A DNA stretch of 13,326 nucleotides from JAZGDL01 sp036477795. Lineage in GTDB: Bacteria; Planctomycetota; Phycisphaerae; UBA1845. Numbering within the stretch: the stretch's first letter is position 1; each line of letters begins with the position of its first letter. The stretch covers positions 1-13,326 of the forward strand of contig JAZGDL010000288.1 in NCBI GenBank assembly GCA_036477795.1, given 5' to 3'. The notes below the pieces were generated by a model. The model ran no database searches, had not been told where the DNA came from, and was given only the letters and a program-made list of their open reading frames with translations. This document shows positions 7,030 to 13,326 of this stretch, one piece after another. The position numbers and the translations under genes were made by a program.

Positions 7030-7632
7030 TCATGTTGATTTCGCCCTTCGTGCCGCCTCCAGCCACAAGGCCTCGCCCGCGGCGGCTGCCAACAGTAATG
7101 GGACAACACAAACCGCGAATGTCTCCCAAACGCGATCCCAGGGCAATCCTATCGCCATGGCCCTCTGGCCGAGGCTCAGCCCGACGGCCACGACGATGGC
7201 CGGCGGCTCCAGCATGTTCAGGGTGAAGCCAACCGCGAGGCGCCTGTTCATCTCAGCATGGGCGTCGAATGTCAAGCCGCTCGACGGCTCGCCCAGAGCC
7301 CGCAGTCCGGCGCCCAGACCAAGTCCCAGAGCGATCACCGCCAGCCAGCCGGTGATTGCCCAAGCTCCCGCCGCAACGACGACTGCACAAATCGTCGCGT
7401 TGTTGATGAAGATGGCGGCTGCCCGACGGCACCAGGACTCGCTCGTCACCAGCGGCACTACCACATGCCTCACCCAGGACCGGATCAAGCGCACCGGGAG
7501 CAGCGAAGCATGCCGTCCCACAGACCATCCCACCCAAACCGATGCCAGGGTCAGCCCGCTACCGACGAGCATGCTCGGGCCCAGCGCCCACAGTATCGCC
7601 AACATCCCAGCCTGCACAGCCTCACCTTCCAC
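7030..7632 (-). CDS. Multi-pass membrane protein, possibly SpoIIM/DUF95-like
   Basis: A 200-residue, very hydrophobic protein starting at GTG (7632); an in-frame ATG ten codons in is an alternative start. Hydrophobic segments lie at about 11-35, 72-92, 94-113, 138-160 and 170-190. Two motifs recall the SpoIIM family of integral membrane proteins: FINNATICAVVVAAGAW (75-91), like the family's FxNN helix, and LNMLEPPAIVVAVGLSLG (138-155), like its HGxxELPAI helix, although here the His is replaced by Asn. SpoIIM itself works in spore engulfment, but relatives occur widely in non-sporulating bacteria with unknown roles. The gene lies 40 bases after the TPR lipoprotein stop and 104 bases before GH130, so it may be co-transcribed. 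Long plus-strand frames over this region lack such organisation and were judged shadows. The family assignment is tentative. Confidence 0.65.
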   Translation of the reverse strand: MEGEAVQAGMLAILWALGPSMLVGSGLTLASVWVGWSVGRHASLLPVRLIRSWVRHVVVPLVTSESWCRRAAAIFINNATICAVVVAAGAWAITGWLAVIALGLGLGAGLRALGEPSSGLTFDAHAEMNRRLAVGFTLNMLEPPAIVVAVGLSLGQRAMAIGLPWDRVWETFAVCVVPLLLAAAAGEALWLEAARRAKST

Positions 7633-7672
7633 ACCGATTGCACGTCGCGGCGGCGCGGAGTACGCCGCAAGA

Positions 7673-9085
7673 TCAGCGCCGGTCTTCTTCCTGAACGCCC
7701 AGGAGGGCGTTGTAGGGATCGGTGGCGGGGGCCTGGTACTTGGCGATCAAGTTGCGGACCAGCGGCTGATCGGGGTTGAGTTCCAATGATCGGTGCCAAT
7801 GCTCGATGGCCCGCTCGCGAAGGTCGGCGAGCGATTTGTCCTTGAGGTAGGCCAGCATGTGGATGGAGCCCAGGCCGGCGTGAGCCTTCGATAGGCGCGG
7901 GTCAATCGACAACGCGTCGACATAGGCGTCATTGGCCTCGTCGTAGTTCTGCATGCGAAACTGGCAGTAGCCCAGACCTTCGTGGGCCGCCGCGAAGGAC
8001 GGGTCCATCTCGACGGCCTGCATCAAAGTGGCCCGGGCGATCTTCAGCCGGTTCTGGTTCATGTAGGTGTGGGCCATGTTGACCAGAATGTGCGGCTGAT
8101 GGTTGTCCCGCTCAAGGGCCGCCTGATAGCTCCGGATGGCTTCGTAGTACTTGTCCTGCCCGTCGAGGGCCACGCCGAGGTTGACGTAGGCGTGCGGCCG
8201 ATCGGGGTCGATCTCGATGGCCTTGTTGAAGCGCTTGACCGCCAGGTTCACTTCGCTCATCTGTTGGTAGCAGACGCCCAGGCTGAGTTGAACGTCGTAA
8301 TCCTGCGGCTTCAGGTCGATCGCAGCCAGGTAGACCTCCACGGCGTCCTTGAGCCGGCGGGTGAAGTGGTAGAGTTTGGCCAGGCTGAAGGTGTCCTTGA
8401 AGGAATAGGGGTCGGAGTAGATTGCGTTTCTGAACGATTCGATGGCCTTGCCGACCTCGCCCATGCGGCGGTATATCTCGCCCATGCTGGAATGGGCCTG
8501 GGCCATGCGCGAATCGAGCTTGACCGCCGCCTCGAACTCAGCCAGCGCCGCCTCCAGGTCGTCCTCGACAAGATGCTGCCGGCCGCGGTCCACGTGCCGG
8601 CCGGCCTGGTAGGTCCGGACCTTGGTGACGATGGTGTTGCAACCGGCGCCGCACAGCAGGGCGATGCACAAGGGAAGAGCGACGATTGGAGATTGACGAT
8701 TGACGATTGACGATTGACGATTGGGGATTGGGGATTGCGGATTGCGGATTGCGGATTGCGGATTGCGGATTGCGGATTGCGGATTGTTCAGTTCCGCCTC
8801 CGTCGTGCCTTCGTGCCTCCTTCCCTTCGGGCTCCCTCCGCGGTCGCCCTCAGCCTGCTCGGTCGCCCTCAGCTTCGTGCCTTTCCCCCCCTTCGTCCCT
8901 TCGTGCCTTCGTCCCAATGACCCTCCGACCATCCTTCGTCTCCGCACACTGTCGACCGAAGTGGCTTGCCGTTTGGCAGACGCAGCCGGCAGAGTGAAGA
9001 TTCCCCTCGGTCCCTTCGTCCCTTCGTGCCTCCGTGCCTCCGTGCCTATGTGGAGTTTAGCGTTTTGTATTGCTGGGATCGTCAT
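7673..9085 (-). CDS. TPR lipoprotein with repeat-derived N-terminal extension
   Basis: A 470-residue frame from ATG 9085. Residues about 135-149 (IVALPLCIALLCGAGC) look like a signal core with lipobox ending at Cys149, and from there a tidy series of TPR units runs to the end (AQAHSSMGEIYRRMGEVGKA, LSLGVCYQQMSEVNLAVKRF, AYVNLGVALDGQDKYYEAI). The mature part is a standard lipid-anchored TPR scaffold, probably periplasmic. The 148 residues before it are odd: they translate B repeats (RRHEGTKG at about 18-25, 59-66 and 89-94) and a 15-unit heptamer array (NPQSAIR heptads, about 101-135). A signal core this deep would not work from ATG 9085 or from the in-frame ATG at 8932, so the true start may be elsewhere (a TTG just before the core exists but gives a very short signal), or the gene may have been damaged by repeat growth. 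The TPR body is confident; the start is uncertain. Confidence 0.85.
   Translation of the reverse strand: MTIPAIQNAKLHIGTEARRHEGTKGPRGIFTLPAASAKRQATSVDSVRRRRMVGGSLGRRHEGTKGGKGTKLRATEQAEGDRGGSPKGRRHEGTTEAELNNPQSAIRNPQSAIRNPQSPIPNRQSSIVNRQSPIVALPLCIALLCGAGCNTIVTKVRTYQAGRHVDRGRQHLVEDDLEAALAEFEAAVKLDSRMAQAHSSMGEIYRRMGEVGKAIESFRNAIYSDPYSFKDTFSLAKLYHFTRRLKDAVEVYLAAIDLKPQDYDVQLSLGVCYQQMSEVNLAVKRFNKAIEIDPDRPHAYVNLGVALDGQDKYYEAIRSYQAALERDNHQPHILVNMAHTYMNQNRLKIARATLMQAVEMDPSFAAAHEGLGYCQFRMQNYDEANDAYVDALSIDPRLSKAHAGLGSIHMLAYLKDKSLADLRERAIEHWHRSLELNPDQPLVRNLIAKYQAPATDPYNALLGVQEEDRR
8682..8786 (+). repeat. Family A heptamer array (15 units, 105 bp)
   Basis: Fifteen exact heptamers without spacers: ACGATTG, GAGATTG, four ACGATTG, two GGGATTG, then seven CGGATTG. 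On the minus strand it is read in frame as 35 codons (NPQSAIR-type heptads) immediately before the TPR lipoprotein signal core. Confidence 0.95.
8799..8915 (+). repeat. Family B octamers around a C/D-like block
   Basis: B units (CTTCGTGC, CTTCGTCC) at about 8799-8822 and 8873-8915 flank a GC-rich block with the GCTCCCTCCGCGGTCGC core. Inside the block CGGTCGCCCTCAGC occurs twice (8841-8854 and 8860-8873). All of it is read in frame in the leader of the TPR lipoprotein. Confidence 0.8.
9008..9048 (+). repeat. Family B octamer run near the TPR lipoprotein ATG
   Basis: CTTCGTCC, CTTCGTGC and three CTCCGTGC-like units. It encodes GTEARRHEGTKG just after the ATG at 9085. Confidence 0.8.
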
Positions 9086-9137
9086 AGAGTCACCATGCGC
9101 CGTTCAACTAACCATCGGGAGACGACGCGCGCGGAGT

Positions 9138-9167
9138 TTGACCAAAAACGCGGCGTGAACGGATTAA
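9138..9167 (+). promoter_or_regulatory. Possible sigma-70-type promoter for the plus-strand run
   Basis: TTGACC (9138-9143, five of six matches to the -35 consensus) is followed after 18 bases by GATTAA (9162-9167, three of six matches to -10). It lies in the divergent gap between the minus- and plus-strand gene runs, where a promoter is expected. The -10 match is weak. Confidence 0.3.
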
Positions 9168-9281
9168 AGACCCGTCAGGATCAGTCCACGCGCCTGCCCG
9201 TTCCCGCGCCTCGGGTTGATTTCTCGCATTTCCATCATACCATGAAGCGTACCACCATCCAAGTGGTGCGGGCCGACAGAC

Positions 9282-9289
9282 GAGGAGGT
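9282..9289 (+). promoter_or_regulatory. Shine-Dalgarno of the GT2 gene
   Basis: GAGGAGGT stands seven bases before the TTG at 9296. It decides the start: the upstream ATG (9242) has nothing similar. It is one of the two clearest ribosome binding sites in the window. Confidence 0.75.
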
Positions 9290-9295
9290 AGCAGC

Positions 9296-10042
9296 TTGTC
9301 AGAACGATTCTTGCTGGCGATTCCGGTCTTCAACGAAGAGGCACACCTGGTCCAGGTGCTGACCGAAGCCGCCCGCTTCATCTCCGAGATCGTAGTCGTC
9401 GACGACGGGTCCACCGATTCAACACCGAAACTGCTGTCCAGCCAGACTCTTGCGATGACCTTGCGGCATCGGGTAAACCGTGGTTACGGCGCCAGCCTGG
9501 TCAGCGCCTTCCGATTCGCCGAGCAGCACGGCTACCACTGGCTGATCACCATGGACTGCGACCGGCAGCATGAACCTTCGTTCATACCGCGGTTCATGGC
9601 TGCGGCTGACGAGGACGCCCACGACATCGTCAGCGGTTCGCGCTACCTGCGCCGGTTTGAGGGATACGATACGCCGCCGCCGGACCGGCGGCGGATCAAC
9701 GCCCGGATCTCCCAATTGCTCAACGAGCGGCTGTCCCTGAACATCACCGACGCGTTCTGCGGGTTCAAAGCCTACCGCGTTGCGGCGTTGCGGCGATTGC
9801 GGATCACCGTGCCCGGCTATGCCATGCCCATCCAGCTATGGGTTCAGGCGGCGCAAGCCCGGTTGCGGATCATGGAGGTGCCGGTGACTCTGATCTACAA
9901 CGACCCTACGCGGCACTTCGGCGGGCTGCTGGACGATCCCGCGTCGCGCCTCAATCACTATCTGGGAATCTTTGAAGCCGAGATGGCCAACTCCCCATCG
10001 CTGACAACATGCACGCCCGGCTGTAAACTGACCGTTCCATGA
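9296..10042 (+). CDS. Family 2 glycosyltransferase, polyprenyl-phosphate sugar transferase type
   Basis: A 248-residue GT-A fold enzyme. I chose the TTG at 9296 because GAGGAGGT (9282-9289) lies seven bases upstream and the product then begins MSERFLLAIPVFNEE, the usual GT2 opening. An in-frame ATG at 9242 has no ribosome binding site, and frames beginning at 8966 run through repeats. Motifs in order: VDDGSTDST (nucleotide binding), NRGYGASLVSAF, DCDRQHEP (DxD-like metal site), SGSRYL, DAFCGFKAYR (acceptor region), and DPTRHFGG near the end. This resembles dolichol/polyprenyl-phosphate mannosyl- or glucosyltransferases. No transmembrane helices follow the domain, so it is a soluble or peripheral form. 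The stop overlaps the next start as ATGA. It probably transfers a sugar from a nucleotide donor to a lipid or protein acceptor; the sugar is unknown. Confidence 0.9.
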   Translation: MSERFLLAIPVFNEEAHLVQVLTEAARFISEIVVVDDGSTDSTPKLLSSQTLAMTLRHRVNRGYGASLVSAFRFAEQHGYHWLITMDCDRQHEPSFIPRFMAAADEDAHDIVSGSRYLRRFEGYDTPPPDRRRINARISQLLNERLSLNITDAFCGFKAYRVAALRRLRITVPGYAMPIQLWVQAAQARLRIMEVPVTLIYNDPTRHFGGLLDDPASRLNHYLGIFEAEMANSPSLTTCTPGCKLTVP

Positions 10043-11604
10043 GTATAGAGGTCATGTTGGATTTCTCCCGACTCCGCACCCCGCCGGGTGACGGCGACGT
10101 GCTCATCGAACCGCCGTCGGATAGGCTGGCGGCGCTGGCGGAATCGAGCCATGCGCTGCTGCGATCTTACCGCTTTGACGTCTTGGATTTCGACATCCAA
10201 TCGCTGCGCACTGATCTTCGAGCAGCGTTGTGCGCCGGGTGCGACCATCCGACGGTGATCACCGGGCACCAGCCGGAGTTCATTCACGCCGGTGTGTGGG
10301 CCAAGCACATCGTCGCCTCCGATCTGGCGCGTACGCTGGGCGGCAAGGCACTGAATATCGTCGTCGACAGCGATGCCCCCACCAGGAGTGTGCTGGAAGT
10401 GCCGGCGGTGGTCGGGGAGCGTGTCGAGGTGCGGGCGGTGCACTACGCTCAGCCGCCCCACGGCGTTACCCACGAAGGCATCAGCCGGCTGGGCCCCGGC
10501 GACTTGGAAGCGTTGACCGGAGTGGTGGCTGATGCCCTGGGTGAGCGTTACCAGCGGTCTTACATGCCGATGTACTTCGCCGCGATGGCCGCCGCGGGGC
10601 AGGCCGGCGATTGGGTCGATCAGATGCAGCAGGCCCGGCGGGCGGTGGAACGTACCTTCGGGGTCGAGATGATCGAGCACCGTGCCAGCCGGGTGTGGTA
10701 TGGGCCCATGCTCACCGACCTGATGCTCAACGCCGGACGGTTCCGGGAGTGCTACAACTCCGCCCTGGCTGAATACCGCCGAGTCAATCGCGTTCGCGGC
10801 CCCAAGCGGCCCATACCGGATCTGGCCGGCGACGGGGCCCGCTGCGAGCTGCCCGTCTGGGTTTACCGTTTGGGCGAACCGCGCCGTCGACTTTTCGTTG
10901 AGCGGGCGACCGATCGAGTTAACCTGTACGCCGATGCCGACCACCTGGCCCAAGTTCCGCTCGACGATCTGGCCCGTTGGGATCGGGCCGGTGCTGCGCT
11001 GGAGAACATGGGCGGGTACCTGTTTCGCCCGCGTGCTCTGAGCCTGACGCTTTGGGCACGAATCTGCGTGGGCGATCTGTTCATTCACGGAATCGGCGGG
11101 GCCAAGTACGATCGGATCACGGACGGGCTGATCCGCCGATACTTCAACGTCGAGCCGCCGGCGATGGCCTGCGTCTCGGCAACACTGCTGATGGCCTTGC
11201 CCGACAGCGGCGGTGATGATGCGTTGCTGCGAAGCGCTCGGACACGCGTGCGAGACATCGAGTACAACCCGCAGCGTCATGTGCGCCGTACGGCGCAGTC
11301 TGATGCGTTGGCGGTCCACCGTCAGCGGGCGGTGACCCGGTCAATCGAAATGCGCAGCCGGGCCCGCCGTGATCGCCGTGGTCGGCGGGCAGTGTTCGAC
11401 GAGATCCGGTCGTTGAACGCCAGACTTCTGACCCTGGAGCCCGCGCTTCTGGATGAGGCTGAGGCTGAGGTTGGCGCGGTGGCGCAGCGGGCCCAGGCGG
11501 GACGCGCCGCTGGTCGGCGCGACTACTTCTTCGCCATGCACGAAAGGCCGCGGCTGCAGCGCTTGCGCGAGACGCTGGCTTTGGTGGTGCGGAATCGAGT
11601 ATAG
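10039..11604 (+). CDS. Conserved-looking protein of unknown function, weakly BshC-like
   Basis: A 521-residue protein starting at ATG 10039, overlapping the GT2 stop by ATGA. I do not recognise it with certainty. Visible landmarks are VITGHQPEFIHAGVWAKH (73-90), LNIVVDSDAPT (105-115), a central WYGPMLTDLMLNAGRF stretch, HGIGGAKYDRITDGLIRRYF (350-369) with PPAMACVSATLLM after it, and an Arg/Glu-rich, probably helical C-terminus from about 405. The order ITG-x-Q, then a strand ending in Asp residues, then a glycine-rich motif before a P...SATL segment, recalls BshC, the cysteine-adding enzyme of bacillithiol synthesis. Exact BshC motifs (GQQ, EDHD) are not matched, so this is a remote hint only. 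No signal peptide or membrane segment is seen. Coupling to the glycosyltransferase suggests a linked role. Confidence 0.8.
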   Translation: MSIEVMLDFSRLRTPPGDGDVLIEPPSDRLAALAESSHALLRSYRFDVLDFDIQSLRTDLRAALCAGCDHPTVITGHQPEFIHAGVWAKHIVASDLARTLGGKALNIVVDSDAPTRSVLEVPAVVGERVEVRAVHYAQPPHGVTHEGISRLGPGDLEALTGVVADALGERYQRSYMPMYFAAMAAAGQAGDWVDQMQQARRAVERTFGVEMIEHRASRVWYGPMLTDLMLNAGRFRECYNSALAEYRRVNRVRGPKRPIPDLAGDGARCELPVWVYRLGEPRRRLFVERATDRVNLYADADHLAQVPLDDLARWDRAGAALENMGGYLFRPRALSLTLWARICVGDLFIHGIGGAKYDRITDGLIRRYFNVEPPAMACVSATLLMALPDSGGDDALLRSARTRVRDIEYNPQRHVRRTAQSDALAVHRQRAVTRSIEMRSRARRDRRGRRAVFDEIRSLNARLLTLEPALLDEAEAEVGAVAQRAQAGRAAGRRDYFFAMHERPRLQRLRETLALVVRNRV

Positions 11605-11632
11605 TGTGGCCCCACGCAGAACTACGTATGAC

Positions 11633-11637
11633 GGGAG
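11633..11637 (+). promoter_or_regulatory. Shine-Dalgarno of the DUF1844 gene
   Basis: GGGAG with a six-base spacer to the ATG at 11644 supports that start. Confidence 0.65.
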
Positions 11638-11643
11638 ACAGCC

Positions 11644-12054
11644 ATGACCGATGAAGCAAAGGACGACAGCGCTCCGAAGATTATCGTCGACTCGGATTGG
11701 AAAAAGGACGCCGCCGAGGAGAAGTCCCGACTGGAAGAAGAGACCCGGGACGTTGGCCAGCGTGCACCGCTCCCCGAGCCCAGCCTGCTTGAGATCGTCA
11801 ACATGATCGTCATGCAGGCCACCATGGCTCTTGGGGGAGTCAAAACGCCGTCCGGCGAGACCCTGCCTCCCGATCCCGGCGTCGCCAAGCACTACATCGA
11901 CATGCTGGAGCTACTGAAGAACAAGACCGCCGGCAACATCACGGACCAGGAGCACAAGTTGCTGGACACACTGCTGCATGAATTGCGCATGAACTACGTG
12001 ACGGCGGTCAAGGCTCCGCCGTCGCAGGAATCCTCGATCCAGGCGGATGTGTAA
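11644..12054 (+). CDS. DUF1844 domain protein
   Basis: A 136-residue protein with ATG at 11644 preceded by a good ribosome binding site (GGGAG, 11633-11637, six-base spacer). The first 45 residues are charged and probably disordered (DWKKDAAEEKSRLEEETRD). The rest matches DUF1844: LLEIVNMIVMQATMALGGV (48-66), then KHYIDMLELLKNKTAGNIT (82-100) and LLDTLLHELRMNYV. The family is small and helical, found in several phyla, and of unknown function. It is 12 bases ahead of the rhomboid gene, so the two are probably co-transcribed. A TATAGT at 11600-11605 might be a -10 element, but no good -35 stands at the right distance. Confidence 0.9.
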   Translation: MTDEAKDDSAPKIIVDSDWKKDAAEEKSRLEEETRDVGQRAPLPEPSLLEIVNMIVMQATMALGGVKTPSGETLPPDPGVAKHYIDMLELLKNKTAGNITDQEHKLLDTLLHELRMNYVTAVKAPPSQESSIQADV

Positions 12055-12066
12055 CCGCCTAAGCGC

Positions 12067-13269
12067 ATGATCCTTCTTCCCATTCGCACCGAGATGGTCG
12101 CCAACCGCACTCCGCTGGCGAACTATGCGCTGCTGGCGGTCAACTGTCTGGCCTTTGGTGTTTTCAACCTGCTCAGAAGCGAGTCGCTGATCCTCTTTCG
12201 GGACCAGCGCCTGATCCTGCACGGTGACTGGCCGGCGCTGTATCAGTTCTTCACCTATCAGTTCCTCCACGCGGACGGGTGGCACCTGGCCGGGAACATG
12301 CTGTTTCTGTGGGTCTTCGGCAACAGCGTGAACGCCAAGATGGGGGACGTGGCCTACCTGATGTTCTATCTGGCAGCCGGTGTGTTCGCGGCGGTCGCGT
12401 TTGCCATCGGCGGCACACATTCGCTGATGGGCGCGTCGGGCGCCATCGCGGGTGTGACCACAGCCTTTCTGGTGCTGTTTCCGCGAAGCCGCGTGCTGGT
12501 GTTGTTCATTCTGTTCTTCATCACTTCCTTCGAGGTGCCGGCCTTGCTGCTGATCGGGGTCAAGGTCATCCTATGGGACAACATCATCTCGCCAAGTTTG
12601 GGCGGGGGCGGCAACGTCGCCTTCAGCGCCCACCTGGGCGGGTACCTCTTCGGCCTGGTGGGGGCCGGTGTGATGCTGCTGGTGCGGGCCATCCCGCGCG
12701 ATCAGTTCGACATGCTGGCCCTTCTGGATCGATGGAACCGGCGTCGGGCGTTTCGTGCGGTGATGGCCGACCCGGCGGCCCAGCGGCAGGCGAAGTTCGG
12801 CACGATGGCCCGCGCCGCGCCGCCCACACCGGAAGCACAGCAGGCTGAAGAGCAGCGGATGGATCGGATCACTGAGCTCCGCTCGCGCATCGGCGAATGC
12901 CTGCAGCGCGGCGACGGGGATGCGGCTTCGACGCTGTATGAGGAGTTGATGGCCATCGATTCCAGCCAGTGCCTGCCGGCGCGGGAGCAAGTGGTGGTGG
13001 CCCGGCACTTCTATTCGACCGGCCGATCGCCGCAGGCGGCCGGCGCCTTTGAACGCTATCTCAACTGGTACCGCAGCGGTTTTGAAGCGGACGAGATCCG
13101 GCTGCTGGTGGGGATCATCTACGCCCGCGACCTGCAACAGTATGCCGCGGCCGAGAAGCACCTGGCTGAATCGCTGGAGCGGCTGACCACCGGATCGCGG
13201 CGCGATCAGTGTCGCGAATGGCTCGAATTTGCGCGTAACGCCTTGGGAAAGCCGGTGACCGATGCCTGA
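12067..13269 (+). CDS. Rhomboid intramembrane serine protease with C-terminal TPR-like tail
   Basis: A 400-residue membrane protease. Residues 1-206 hold about six transmembrane helices. The catalytic pair is visible: Ser124 in GASGAIAGV and His189 in AHLGGYLFG. The HxxxN element of helix 2 is His73-Asn77 in WHLAGNMLFLWVFG. Rhomboids cut single-pass membrane proteins inside the bilayer. Residues about 207-400 are cytoplasmic or otherwise soluble and contain TPR-like helical pairs (RIGECLQRGDGDAASTLYEE, VVARHFYSTGRSPQAAGAFE), which may recruit partners. The start ATG 12067 gives the usual short polar N-terminus (MILLPIRTEM); no strong ribosome binding site precedes it, and translation from the DUF1844 gene 12 bases upstream may help. 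The 3' end overlaps the next start by eight bases. Confidence 0.93.
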   Translation: MILLPIRTEMVANRTPLANYALLAVNCLAFGVFNLLRSESLILFRDQRLILHGDWPALYQFFTYQFLHADGWHLAGNMLFLWVFGNSVNAKMGDVAYLMFYLAAGVFAAVAFAIGGTHSLMGASGAIAGVTTAFLVLFPRSRVLVLFILFFITSFEVPALLLIGVKVILWDNIISPSLGGGGNVAFSAHLGGYLFGLVGAGVMLLVRAIPRDQFDMLALLDRWNRRRAFRAVMADPAAQRQAKFGTMARAAPPTPEAQQAEEQRMDRITELRSRIGECLQRGDGDAASTLYEELMAIDSSQCLPAREQVVVARHFYSTGRSPQAAGAFERYLNWYRSGFEADEIRLLVGIIYARDLQQYAAAEKHLAESLERLTTGSRRDQCREWLEFARNALGKPVTDA

Positions 13270-13326
13270 GATCGCCTACGTAAACGGCCGCTTCTGCCCC
13301 ATCGATGAGGCTGTCATTTCGATCAA
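13262..13326 (+). CDS. Class IV (branched-chain/D-amino acid type) aminotransferase, N-terminus only
   Basis: Only 21 codons are inside the window, from ATG 13262, which overlaps the rhomboid stop. The peptide MPEIAYVNGRFCPIDEAVIS matches the opening of fold-type IV PLP enzymes (branched-chain aminotransferase, D-alanine aminotransferase, aminodeoxychorismate lyase), in which a short AYVNGxF strand precedes a conserved acidic residue. Which of these it is cannot be told without the rest, so no gene symbol is given. Confidence 0.75.
   Translation, partial: MPEIAYVNGRFCPIDEAVISI

Noticed and set aside
7157..7789. Plus-strand frames opposite the SpoIIM-like gene
   Set aside because: They are low in recognisable structure, while the minus frame gives a coherent multi-pass membrane protein in line with its neighbours.
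8682..8786. CRISPR array
   Set aside because: The units are 7 bases long and directly abutting, with no spacers and no cas genes nearby.
8707..9241. Plus-strand open frames with IADCGLR repeats, and the extension of the GT2 frame to 8966
   Set aside because: They are read straight through stop-free repeat arrays; the GT2 has a clear ribosome binding site at 9282-9289.
11600..11605. TATAGT as a -10 element for DUF1844/rhomboid
   Set aside because: No acceptable -35 lies 16-18 bases upstream, and the gene order suggests read-through from the preceding gene.

Overview
The window looks like chromosomal DNA from an environmental bacterium of the Planctomycetota type, perhaps Phycisphaerae-like. 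The grounds are GC-rich DNA, large FG-GAP/ASPIC ('CRTAC1') proteins paired with TPR proteins, a planctomycete-style rhomboid carrying a TPR-like tail, a DUF1844 protein, and gene borders filled with short tandem repeats. The phylum is inferred from gene content and style; no rRNA or other marker gene is present.

Layout. Everything from base 1 to 9085 is read from the minus strand. In transcription order it is: a TPR lipoprotein (9085-7673), a SpoIIM-like membrane protein (7632-7030), a GH130-family glycoside phosphorylase/hydrolase (6925-5465), a CRTAC1-like FG-GAP/ASPIC protein (copy 2, 5468-3528), a membrane-anchored TPR protein (3466-1874), and a second, closely related CRTAC1-like protein (copy 1, 1771 to beyond base 1). 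GH130 and CRTAC1 copy 2 overlap by ATGA and are probably translationally coupled. From about 9296 the plus strand carries a compact divergent run: GT2 glycosyltransferase (9296-10042), a 521-residue protein of unknown role with weak BshC-like features (10039-11604), DUF1844 (11644-12054), rhomboid protease plus TPR-like tail (12067-13269), and the first 21 codons of a class IV aminotransferase (13262 onward). Spacing is tight, with two ATGA or similar overlaps.

The most striking content is not a gene but a set of short repeats at almost every minus-strand gene border. Family A is a heptamer (CGGATTG and variants). Family B is an octamer (GGCACGAA, or TTCGTGCC on the other strand). Families C and D are GC-rich blocks sharing the core GCTCCC-T-CGG-TCGC. 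They recur in the fixed order A, B, C/D in one orientation at three places (about 1775-1859, 3481-3630, 8682-8873). B (with or without C) also occurs reversed inside the leaders of both CRTAC1 genes. Main variants of A and B lack stop codons on both strands, and their units are not multiples of three, so they read as the same short peptide in every frame. They therefore extend protein ends: an octad-rich leader in both CRTAC1 proteins, a repeat tail on CRTAC1 copy 2, and a 35-codon heptad block just before the lipoprotein signal of the upstream TPR gene. A D element and a palindromic element also lie in frame inside the CRTAC1 genes.

The CRTAC1/TPR proteins are probably exported or envelope-associated. 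The GH130 enzyme and the GT2 suggest glycan handling, but a shared pathway is only inferred. No tRNA, rRNA, CRISPR array, transposase or phage gene was seen, and no gene-free stretch exceeds 300 bases.
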